The translations under genes and the position numbers were made by a program. Positions 45,365-57,700 of a DNA stretch of 64,000 bases are shown here, in pieces. Below the pieces are notes generated by a model. It worked only from the letters and a program-made list of their open reading frames with translations. It ran no database searches and had not been told where the DNA came from. How positions within the stretch are numbered: position 1 is the stretch's first letter; each line of letters opens with the position of its first letter. The stretch is from Sipunculus nudus (taxonomy: Eukaryota; Annelida; Sipuncula; Golfingiida; Sipunculidae): the NCBI GenBank assembly GCA_026874595.1, contig CM049311.1:14847676-14911675 (forward strand), given 5' to 3'.

Positions 45365-48300
45365 TGAACATGCAAAAATTAATTTTTGGCTCACAGAGTC
45401 CCATTAAAAAAGAAACGACTTTCTGTATAACATATATATTTCATTAACACAATTCAGTCAGAAGACAATAAAACTAATTAAAACATAAGATCCTTATGAG
45501 TGAATTAGTATAAGACAGAATTCAACCCTTAAACAGAATATTCCAAAAATTTTTTGCAAATAACCTCAGCTTCCTGAAAAATTCAAAATTCTATCTCAGT
45601 ATGCCATTCACTGCATTATCCTATCAGATTAATTTCAATGAACCATATGGAATTTAATTATCTTTCTTACATAAAACATTTTTGCTTAAAAATAAGCTTA
45701 CAGAGTAGGTATTCATTCTCTTGCAGCACAGTTTCATTGGTTTACCAGAGTAATTCTATAATCAAATAAGAAAAAAATGAATGTCTCTTTTTTTTAAATT
45801 TGTATAAATTTTTTATTTGGAGAGAATTTGAGTTAACCTAGCAGCGGTGTTAGTTACAACTTTTTAGCCAGAACTCGCGTAAAATCAATCTTACTTTCTT
45901 AACCAAGCATGCTGATCGCTTTTTCCTAGTGCTTGATAAAATCACTTCAGAATCAATTTCACCACGCACCAGGCTCAGCCAGCCTTCAGTAGATTTGTGG
46001 CAACCTTAAGAAAGCACATGCTTCCCTATCCCGAACAATCCTGCTCCCGGCCCACTCCAGTCTTTGTAACCCAGAGTCAGTCACAAAACACGGCCACAGA
46101 CAGACCCTGGCACAACATCAAAGCCGCTACTAATGGAGATGGCTATAAAATCCGGGTATGAGAGATGTTTGGGAAATCTGGGCAGAAGCAGGGGCTCAGA
46201 GGCCAAAATTTATACAACAGGGTTCTCTCTGGCCATATCTGGAAATAAATCAGGTAGTTTTATCTGTCAGCAATGAGAGAAGGCCACTTTAACACTGAAA
46301 AAAAAAACCCAAAATGAGAAACTGCTGACAAAACAACCCTGGTTGCTAGGACGATGGAAAGAAAGTGAACGGACATTAATGTCCATCTAAATCAACTTGA
46401 ATGGAGTGTAATGCAATATGACTGCAAGTGCTTGCACCCCGTCAGTGATATTTAAGCATTCCTCGGAACACTGCCTGATAAAATATTGAAGCCCAACAAG
46501 ACTTATCTGCCAATGTGCTGTAATATAATCAATAAAATGAATTTCTCAGCAGCTGATCTGGCTGGGATCTACTTGCTGAGAGATAGTCAGTTTAGCGAAG
46601 GCTTTAGCACAAAAGCAATCATTCCTTGGACGTAAAACCCCACAGATTAACATATTTCTTTGACTAGACACTCTTATGCAATCAATACACAAGTAAATCA
46701 GAACAATTTTTCTCCACTCGGCAACATCTGGCTGTGTCAGTGCTGTATTGTATGAACACAACTGATTTGGTACAAGTAGGGCAATACCATATACTATTTT
46801 CTTGTGGTTTTCAAATGACAAACAATATTTAGACCACCGTATAAGTTATTAATTTTTGTTAATATCAGCAGCATGCTTATAAGCTTCCCACATTTCCATT
46901 TAAGGGTTCCTTATCATTCAATGTACCAGTTTGGCACATACCCCTAAAGAGTATCCCTACTGACCCCCTGGGACAGACTATCCTGCTTTGAATACTCAAG
47001 GGCAATAATCTTAACAGAATTTGAAATCCTTTATCTAACAGGCTGCAGCTCACTCAACAGATTATTCAGTGTTAAATAACACTGAACATGTTGTGAACTG
47101 AGCTATCAGATACTGTCAAACAAAGGATTTTTCTCTGTTTACACATTTACATTAGATATACACTGAATAACTGATTGAGGTAAAAGGCTTCATAACAGCA
47201 TAAGTATCATAGTGTAGGATACAGAGCTACATGTTACATACCTGTAGTGGAAAAACCACTCAACACCTTAAAATCACCCATATACGTGTTTAATTGTTGT
47301 TTATGTTTGCATGTATGAATTTTAATTGAGTGTGTTTGTTTGTGTGGTTGTTTTGAGAGCTATCTGGTATTATGTTTGGTATGAGGAAAAGACATGCTAA
47401 TAAAACATTTAAGGTGGTATGTAATTAGACATGGATGCAAACTGGCCTGTAACTAAGGATATGGAGTTATGGATGCAGTTTAATATGTTCATCTTTTAAT
47501 AATAAACTAAAACCACTGATGCTGGAACCTAGTGTCTACCTTAGGTACTATTATAAAGGCTATATTAAGAAAATACTTGTAACATTTTGAAAAAGATTCA
47601 TATGTTTGGTTTTCTCACAAATGAAAAACTTGTCGGCATGGGCAGAGGTATTTGCTTTTTCAGTATACTGTATACATGTATACATATCCCATTTTATTAA
47701 ATGTGTGCATACTAGCAATTTCAAGGTTACCAAAAAGTAACTCATGACATCCAGAATGTCATTCAAATATAAATGGTAGAAATAATGATAGGAATTTCTT
47801 AGAGCTAGAACTGATGCAGCCATGATAGGCTTCAATATCTGATGGGAAATAATGAACTATTAAGTCTCTGCATGAATAATTAGTTCCCAGAAGTCAGTTC
47901 ACTGTGAAGCCATTAGTGAACGATCAACATTCAACTGAGTTAAGTTTCTTCTGAGGGGAATTTCTCCTTCCGAAAGCTGATCTCAAGATATGTATTTGGT
48001 TGCAAGAAACCATGTACTTTCTACAAGTAATTAATTGTTGATATATCAATTTTCAAATCAGTGTACTATCTAAATGTTTAGAGAAATGAACCTACAGAAA
48101 AAGGACAGCAAAGAGTCTTGTGTTAATGATATTTTAATAAATAAATATATATGAAATAATATCCAACACAAATCAATCAATAACTTATTAGGATCATATG
48201 GTGAAATAAAGTAGGTCACAAACATATATTTATAAAGTTTCTCATGAGAACTTGGGATATACCTTGCCTACAATATATTAGCTATTTAAATGAAAGAAAT

Positions 48301-49400
48301 TTGCCCTTGTCATGTACAATTTAGGATATGGGGTCATTCAAGATGTGAAATATTTGTCTCTTTCTATGCTCAATATTTGTCTCTTTCTATGCTCAATTTG
48401 AAGTTGGGCAGTCCAGAAAACAGAGCTGAACCTCCAATTATCGATGTTGACAAAAGGGACCTGGATTTTTAGTTGTGGTAGAAAGGTGTCCATATTTGAA
48501 CTACATTACACAGATCTGGCAGTCTGCATTTAATGAGACCAGCTCTGGTGTTTTTAAAAGTGCAATGCCTGTAATAGACAGGTGGCCCTACAAAGTAGTT
48601 TCTCTTGATGTTACATTACATTCATATCCCTCATGGATAGCCATAATCCCAAAACCAGGGCAAGGATATAATAAAATTCACTTTGGATTTCACTCTGTTC
48701 TTTTATCTTAATTAAGTCTTTGATCTTTATATAATTAAACATAAATCAATCAATGTCTGATCTTTGTTGAGGTCAGCTTCAAGGGCCTTAGATACTTGTG
48801 GTTATAAACTTCTTACATACCAGGTCATCATGAGTGCAGGGCTGAATAACCCTTCATCTCCACTGACTGACCTTGTTTACCCATAATTCATCCCTGTAAG
48901 AAATTTCACCCTGATAGTTACACTAGTAACAATTCTCCATGGATCATATGCAAATAGTACCATAATGACATTCCTAAGTGTCTGGTTCACACCAACAACC
49001 AAAGACCACCCCCTGCTGCTAAACGTCAATCATAAGGGCCCTCCCTTATTGAAGTTAAAAAGATGCCAACAGTTAACCGGAATGTGTACTTTCTCATCTA
49101 GCTGTCTTAATGGCACTGTCATTGTGGGTGCCCCCTTTTGGATTCATCACTTGTTATGTTATTCAGCTGTAAACATCTGTCAGGCGTTCCTGCATCAGTT
49201 ATACAAATTATGTGGCTACAAAAGTCAACACAGAATTTAACGTGTTTGCCCTGCTGTTAGGGGGTAATGTGCAATAAATTGGTACCCTCCATACGTGAAT
49301 GTATACACATGATAACACTGCACGCTGCCGTGGAATACTGTATCCTCTCACCAGATCTCCTGCCAGGGGACGCACAAGGTTAATCATCATGTGACCTTGG
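45365..49400. other. No supported gene; exon-like and conserved-looking blocks
   Basis: 46550-46760 minus carries an open frame reading TQPDVAEWRKIVLIYLCIDC and RVSSQRNMLICGVLRPRN, with a possible donor TCAGCAA|GTAGAT but no good acceptor. 45960-46210 and 48960-49240 are GC-richer, non-repetitive and contain E-box-like CAGCTG and CATCTG words, so they could be regulatory. A perfect 23-bp duplication lies at 48349-48394. Confidence 0.4.
48349..48394 (+). repeat. Perfect 23-bp tandem duplication
   Basis: AATATTTGTCTCTTTCTATG plus CTC is present twice in direct tandem (48349-48371, 48372-48394). It lies inside a short plus-strand ORF and explains that ORF's repeated residues. Confidence 0.95.
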
Positions 49401-52400
49401 TGTATAACACTGCAAGATGTAGGAAGTACAGTAACGTATCAGTTTATAGGAGTATCCTATACATGATAAAAACCCATGTGAGTCAGCTAGGCAATGTGAA
49501 AATTACCAGCACCATGCTGTGGGAATTTGTGAATCAGTTATTAAGTAAACCAGACCTGCTATGTGTATCCACATACTCGTGTTTGTAAAATCATAAACAA
49601 CATTAAAATATTTGACCAAACTTTGTCAGCAAAGAGAATATATGCTTCTTTTTTAATATGCATATGAATCGTGAAATGCAAAATACAAATACAAAATCTG
49701 TCGAGAAATGGATGGTAGCCTGCAGATTATACAAAACTTTTAAGAAATGAATAACAGAATGCACCTTTTTACTAAACCTTTTGAAGTGTATTTTTTATTA
49801 TTTCAACCTTTTCACCTACTTGTGGTTTTATTGGCAATTCAAATAAGTGTTAGACAAAATCAAAACTGATAAATTCCCCTAGTATATGATATCATCATGT
49901 TTGAAGATAAGGTAAAATAAGTTAATCATGCTGTAAAATTATATCATTCAGCATATATTTGACATTGGCCTGACTGACAATTGAAAAGCCCCCAGATGAT
50001 GAAAATTTACACTCAGTGGGTAATTTAACTGTCTAGACTATGAGCAAAATATACTGTAAGCCTGCCTCGATCTATAAATATACCTGCCTGACACGGAAAC
50101 TATATATAGTATCAGGAATATTATATACTTAAATGAAACTTAACTTAAAACACAAAAGGCATTAAGTTTAATTAACTTAGGTGACTGATACCATGACACA
50201 CCAACGGACACCATAGGGTTAAGATTTGAACTATGTGTGAATTGGGGAAGGAAACTCCCTTTATTCTGATACCCTCAAAACCTTTCACAATAATTTTTAA
50301 AGATCATTAACTTCTACTCTTCATAATGTGGGATTATGGGTAAACCAAATTGTGTTACAATGCATCATGGGAAGTCATTTACCTTTCAGGTCACATGCAT
50401 TGTGTGTGGTCTGGTATAGATAGCCTCAAAGCCTTGATAAGATATCTAAGAAAGATGTGTGGTCCAGAAAATATAGCCTCAAAACTGATGCTGCTGGCTG
50501 CCTGGGGAATTGATAAAGCTTATCATGAAGTTCAAGGCTAGGTTATCTTGATTATTATCTAATTAAACACCCAAGTTCTTTGCTTCTGTTTTGTTTCAAC
50601 ACCTGTTCTGGGCAGCATATGCAGAGCAGATCAAACAGCATCTGGACAGCAAGTGACCCCTGTTCTAATCCTGTGTTATCAGCTTGGTTGCTTCATTATC
50701 CAGGTCATTACCATAAGTATACAACAGGAACAGTGTACCATAAACATCCCACAGTTAATCTTAATTAAGCCAAATAAATCTGCTGACCGCATCACAAGTG
50801 AAGTCTGGGTGACAGAAGACCAACTGCTGGGGCTCTGCTGGACCCCCCAGACTGCAGCAGTGGCTGCTACAGTCAGCACCCAATCTAGAAGGGATTAAAC
50901 TCATCTCTGCTATCCATCATCCATTATTGTACAGCACTGTATATCTAATACCACCACTAGGCCAGAGAGCAAACCTGGGTCACATCCTAGAGCAGACTTC
51001 AAACAACTTAAAAATCCAAAAAATGTTTTTTACTAAAACCACAAAATTTTTATAAAACTTTCAAAATCTGCTCATACAATGGTAATATGGGATACCATGA
51101 CCCTGAATCATGGGCTATTACACATAATAAGAATAAAATATCTGCCAATTTTGTATTTTTCTAAAAAAAAGCAGCAAAAAAGTTTGGGGAAATGATGTGG
51201 TTCCTGTTTAAGGCAATGTGTGAGGCTGAAGATGTGGGTCACATATGGCATATTATAAGAATTTATTATGTTTTTATTACTGGGATTTGTCTGCATTTTC
51301 ATCTTGGTGCAACTGAACCTATTAGATCAATATATGAAGCAGGTCATGAAAAAATTTAAAATAAGGAAACAATCTACACAAATACTTTACTTGTGCCATC
51401 ATGCCCATGGTAGAAAACCAAGCCAATGCATATGTTGCAATGATTGTTAACAGTTTGTGTTATGGGATTTGAACACTGTTTACTGTTATGGTGAACACAA
51501 TCTGTATTTGTTGCTCCCCCCCCCCCCCCCCCGACTACACACAACTGTCATAAAAAGTGCTTGATTTTTCCCCTCACACAGTGAATAAAATTATGATCCA
51601 ATCACACAGCATCAAAAGTGAAAACAATCTTGTATGTGACCTTGAAGTGAAAACAAGGGACCATGAGATGCCTTCTACATAGAGAACAATCATTAACAAT
51701 TTTAACAGATGACTCTTCCTTCAACATATCAAAATAGCTAGGTGACAAACACAAATATAGATCATTAAATATCCTCAAACACGGTGTCAATAATAACTGA
51801 ATCTTAAAATTTCTTGTGTGACTTGTGAAAGTTTTATAATATCATTTTGCTCAATGCAAAGGACATTCATAAAAAAAAGGTACCCATTAGTATATATACC
51901 CAGTAGCCATCAGTGGTGACTTGTGTGTGTGGGTGTTGTTCATATTAATATGGACCATATGTGAAAGCAGACATACTGTAGTCAGTGTCTGGACACCCTG
52001 ACACATCATGTCAAAATGACCTGACTGTACGCACCATATGTTTGACTGGTGTAAGGCTCATCATGCCAACATTCTTGTCTTGTCAGTTATATTACCTCAG
52101 CCAGAGAGGTTGTGTTATCACCTGCGTCTGTTGCTGATTTGTTGCATTTTTAACAGGATTAAACAAATACTTCTGAACCGACTGCAATGAAACTTTTTGT
52201 TGAAGTGGAACATGGGGCCAGGGAAAGACCCGTTACATTTTAGTGCAGATCTCTAAAGATAGAGTAGGGTAGAACAGTTTTTTCCCCCTAGGTAGAAATA
52301 TGTGATTTAATGAATGTCATTCTAGCTGCTTTTTCTTTATATGCCTCAAGCTCTATGACATATTTTTACAATTTACATTTATGTCATGTTTAAGGTCTCG

Positions 52401-54025
52401 AGGTCCGTTTGTTTCCCTTGTGTGTAGCCATGGGGTAAAATTTTCAGTAAACATTGTGGGTTGCATGAACCTAAATAATATATCAAACAAGGGTGCTACA
52501 TGTGTTTTTCTTTTTAAACAGGTGTGCTGGTTGCTTCAGGGGAGGGGTCTGTTTAAATAACCCGGAAATCTGAATACACATTTTATTCCTAACATAGAAA
52601 TCACTAAGACCATAAACATCTTCTGATGATGGACTTTTCTGCCATTTTTCATGTCATCTTCTTAATTTAATCCACCCATCCTTGCCTCATGACCGAGCTG
52701 TCTTATAGTTCCAAATTCTATGGCCAGATGGCAGCATCTGTTGCAGTTCCTTGATGGGAGACTGCCACACAAACAGATATATTTTATTATGCATCCATAT
52801 ATCTAGTTAATTCAAAGACCAAATCTGTGCACATCTATAGTTATACAGAGCTCCAAAACATTTCACTGAAGTCTTCTGAATACTATCTACATATACAATT
52901 TATACATTTGTATAATACAATGTTAATAATGCTTTGAATTTATATCAAAACTGACACTTGCTTGAGGAAACCCAGCCCCTCTGACTCACAAAGTCAATGA
53001 AGTTCCCAATTCAGTCTCAAGTGAGTGTGGGATAGTCTTCTTCCAATCAGGTTTTTCTCACAAATGACATCTTTATTCTCCTTGACAAGGGCTGCTATAT
53101 TCAATTTACGTAGTCACTGTCACACCCGCAGTACAAGTAAGTCAATAAAGAAACCCAAACCATAATCTCCTTTATGGACCTCCTACACACAAAGCTGTTC
53201 CGCTTTAGAAATGTACCGTCTTTAATGTTCCATAAAAGATAAAGTTACGTCTGAATGGGTTAATTAATTATTTAACCTTTCTTCTTACAGCTGGATTCTA
53301 CAGTTCAGGGAGAGGAAATAATACGTAACATGCCTGACTGGCATTATAAATACTCCATTGCCCTTGTTATAGCAGATAAAGACCCTGTAAGAAACATACA
53401 GACCTAGGGAATTATGACTCCTAGGTTCAAGCCTATAGTTTATGCAAGTGGGCATGTGCTGGCATGAGTTAATTGTACAAGAACTAAACAATTCACTTTA
53501 AAATATGACTCCTATTTCAACTACAGGTTCACAGGAAACCTTATATCAAGATGGCCTAGGGCATATGTATCATCCACATTCATACAATTTCATCCATCCA
53601 GACTGAGTTTATAGACAGTGCCATACCAATCACTGACAATGGTCCTTTTTAATGAAATAAAATGAAGAAACATAGCCGCCATGAAAACCATAAAAGTATC
53701 TCAACAATAAGGTAACTTCATTTTTGAGAGTGCTTCTTTTTTTCAAAACATAAATCTTTAAGAATGAATGTTACAACAGATATCAAGTAAAGGAAATTAT
53801 CACATGAGGTATAATTTGATTAGATTTTCAAAATTGGTCTGTGAATACTTGTTAATTAAATTTTCAATAAAATGTTTGGCAACACTGTGTCTTCATGCAA
53901 GGAGAGAGTTCCACATGCAAGTGGAGGAGTTTCTCATGCATGAGTGTCTATTTTAAGTAAGGGAAAATTATTCTCCACACATGGTAAAGTGAAAGAATGG
54001 GAGTTAACAGTCTGATATCACTGAT
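49401..54025. other. No supported gene; one exon-like block and a C17 tract
   Basis: At 50390-50540 a plus-strand frame after the good acceptor TTTACCTTTCAG reads SGIDSLKALIRYLRKMCGPE and ends at TAG; the minus strand also has an acceptor and a GTAAAT donor over the same bases but its frames stop. A run of 17 C is at 51516-51532. Nothing else is recognised. Confidence 0.4.
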
Positions 54026-54735
54026 GATTCCTCGAACAGGGAGAGTGAGGCTCTTACACAGGGAGAGTGAATTCCTCAAACAGGGAGAGTGAGTTCCTCC
54101 ATCAGGGTGAGCGATTTCCTCGAACAGGGAGAGTGAGGCTCTTACACAGGGAGAGTGAATTCCTCAAACAGGGAGAGTGAGTTCATCCATCAGGGAGAGT
54201 GAATTCCTCAAACAGGGAGAGTGAGGCTCTTACACAGGGAGAGTGAATTCCTCAAACAGGGAGAGTGAGTTCCTCCATCAGGGAGAGCGATTTCCTCAAA
54301 CAGGGAGAGTGAGGCTCTTACACAGGGAGAGTGAATTCCTCAAACAGGGAGAGTGAGTTCCTCCATCAGGGAGAGCGATTTCCTCAAACAGGGAGAGTGA
54401 GGCTCTTACACAAGGAGAGTGAATTCCTCAAACAGGGAGAGTGAGTTCATCCATCAGGGAGAGCGATTTCCTCAAACAGGGAGAGTGAGTTCCTCACACA
54501 GGGAGAGTGAGTTCCTCCAACAGGGAGAGCGATTTCCTCAAACAGGGAGAGTGAGTTCCTCACACAGGGAGAGTGAGTTCCTCCAACAGGGAGAGTGGGT
54601 TTCTCATGCAAGGTGTGTGTTCCTCATGAAAAGAGTGGGTTCCTAATGTAAAGAGAGTAAAGGTGTATACAGGGAGAGTGAGTTCCTCATGCATGGAGAG
54701 AGACATCCTCTGCAAGGAGAGTGATTGAGTTCTTT
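54026..54735 (+). repeat. 22-bp minisatellite with 88-bp higher-order period
   Basis: The 22-bp unit (CAGGGAGAGTGAGTTCCTCA plus two bases) is arranged in groups of four variants. The marker GGCTCTTAC begins at 54049, 54137, 54225, 54313 and 54401, exactly 88 bp apart each time. From about 54485 the array changes to a 66-bp period (TCCTCACACA at 54491 and 54557), then decays to 54735. ORFs inside (for example with a repeated ESEFLQQGERFPQ string) follow the 66-bp period and are not evidence of a gene. Confidence 0.95.
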
Positions 54736-57700
54736 ACACAGCTGATATAAGGAAGTCTGTGGTCCTGTAGATGATAAGGGGTATCCTCAGTGTGAGTGCT
54801 GGGTGATTGTTCCGGTGCTTGTATTAAGTGCAGGCTCAGTCTATGAGGTTTTTCTTGATCTGGCAGCTTTATCTGCATCTGACACTGACTCTGTTGTTTA
54901 CACTGACATCCTGATGTTCTCACTGATGGTTTATCTTCACCATCCCAGTTTCCTCTGCACATTCACTTATTTTGTTCCTTTTTTATGCCTTTTGTCCAAG
55001 TTGACAACTTAGCAGGATATGTTTGTATGAGATCATATATAAAAGGACTTTTGTTTGACTGGCAGCAATGCATACTGTTTTTGGTATTATTTTGGCCTTC
55101 AATATAAACAGCATTTGCATCTACTTTTTGTGCTTTAATATTATATCCTTGAATAATTGTGTGGTCTAGCAGTTATATTAGTTAAGGAAAGAAAGGGAGA
55201 TACAAATTCACACAGATATAATTAATTTACTTATAATTATCAAGAATATTTGCTGCTCTGTAAATCAGTCTTAAATGTGACATGATTAAATTGTAGCAGA
55301 GCAACCTGTCCTATGTAACACCCCCTCCCCCACCCTTCCTTACACGCCTCCCCCAAGTACCAGTATGATAGTCAATCTGATTTGTTGTTTTTCATTATAT
55401 AAGAATGTTGTTTATTCAGATAAAACAATAGAAATGATTTTGGAACAACTGTACAAAAGCAGTGACATATATCCTATTACATAACCTTAAAAATAAAATA
55501 TAAACTTATTTATTTTACATTGATTGTTATTAACTAATCAAGGCACTCTCCATGGCAATCAACCTTCCAAAATTATCTGAAGAAAATGACGTGTAAAATT
55601 AAGAAGTATAATCATTTTCAGTGTATGGTGAATTTGCTACTTAAATGTAAACACTTATTAATCTATTGATTTACTTTCTTTTAACTTCTGTATTCAGTTT
55701 TAAGAAGAGTAAACTGTTATACTGATACAGTCCTAACTGTATCAGGAATCACATGATTCAAACAAATTAAAAGTATGTAGTAAAAGAAATATCACAGATT
55801 CAAGTTGAAGTAATGGCAATGACATCAAATATATCTCTCTCCATTTAATTGGAGACAGAATGATAAATGTCCTTCTCTGGGGGACAACCAGAAGAGACAA
55901 AACCATTCCATCGTTAGCCACACAACTGAAATGCTGGCGATTCATTTCAGATTTAAGTAACAGACACAAAAGCTGATTTTCCTGGCTGGCCAAATAATGA
56001 TGGATCCCCCTGTGAGTCCCTGTTGTGATCTGCAGACAATACAGAGGACCTCGCAGAGTCCCGTATCATGGCTGGGTCAAGATATCAGATGCCTCATGGG
56101 AGTCTCTCAAAACATTTACAGTCCTGAATCAACAGGACAGTGGTACCGTAGCCAATAAAAGCATCCCTGTAAAAAGAAAGACTGATTTTTCTTTCTAATA
56201 TTAACCCTGCTGCTGTTCCTCAGTTTATTACACAGCAGACTGTTATCTCTCGCCTGATTTTACTGTGGCTTGATTCTGACATTGAAATCATGGGTCATTA
56301 ATGTGTAAAAAATCAAAAAGCTTAAATATTTGCTTAAAAGAAAATTGATTTCAAGGCCTCCCTAAATTAACATTAATTGACTAAAAATCACACGTTTTAC
56401 TCTAAGAGAGTATAAATGTATGTAAATTGAATATCAGGGCTAAAAATACTTTGAAATTTTCACCAATCCAACAGAAAGGAATAAATACAGGTTTGATTTC
56501 AACAGAAACATCTGCTTTTCCACTAAAGATGCATCCTACCATCATATCTAACTGTCAGTCCCATTCCGCTCAATGTAAACCTAATTCTGTGATCTTACAT
56601 GCCATCCTACATGCACACTTGCATTCGAAAAGAATTAAATGTTTTCAATATTAACACTGTTGTATCTGATACACAATTGTGTAGTAAACCCCCCCACCCC
56701 CCCGAAAATACAGGACATGAGGACCCAAATGCAGTAATGTTTAGGAAATTATAGACCATTTTTTATAGAAAATATACAAAATACAGGGCAACCTGTAATC
56801 TTTTTAATTTTGTGTCATATTTGTTACTACTTATCAGGTACTAATGTGGAAAACATTCACCTTTCCAAAGGAATGGTATAAAATGAAAAATACCTTTCCT
56901 TGAACATGTTTGCCTGTCTGAGACAGGTTGAAATGCGTTATTTAGAGCCCTGTATATATAGATATTTCTTTCAATTTTGAAAACATACCTTTTATTTCTG
57001 CTTTTCAATGAATCTTATGACAGGTTGAAATGATAAAATTAATAATACCACAAATCTATTTTTAAAGCAATATGAGAGCTAAGTTCACAAAAACATTTTT
57101 ACCTCTTCCAATGAAGATTGAGGGTCAAATGGAGGGGTTTTTTTTATATATGTGCAGCTTGAGGAGCATTGAGTTTTATTAGTGTTTGAAATATTCTTTG
57201 GAGAAGGATTGATGTCAGCATAGCATTTTTTTCACTAAGGAACAAAGCAGATTAGCTTAAACCTAATCCATAATATTACACAGTACATTTAATTGTATCA
57301 TATCATATAATTATTGTGAATGAAGTATTAAAATCATGAAATAATGTACTGTTAAAGCCCCAGTAGGAGCTGAGGCTTAGATTTTTATGGAAATTGTCTG
57401 TCATGTGATCTGGATTATAGAAATATGGCAGTGAAATAAAGGGTCACGTATACTTCTCCAGTGCTGTCTTATTCAACATGTTTTCTGGTCATAAATCACT
57501 CCATAAAATATACAGGTTTCATTTTCTGTGATATACCATAATTAAGATTGAGAATAGACCAGGCTAAGAAAAACAGACTTCTTTTATCCCATAAGCAATG
57601 AGAGAAACCTCTATCATATAATAGAAATTTTTTAATTCATCAGCAAATGTGTAAAATCTAACTTGTATGTTTTTCAGAAAATGAACTACTTATTACTATG

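Noticed and set aside
54419-54646. ORF with a repeated ESEFLQQGERFPQ string
   Set aside because: It follows the 66-bp period of the minisatellite, starts and stops arbitrarily, and has no splice or signal sequence.
54687-54962. 91-codon minus-strand ORF beginning MCRGNWDGEDKPSV
   Set aside because: Coding-like composition, but it borders the minisatellite, the acceptor is poor and no donor is seen.
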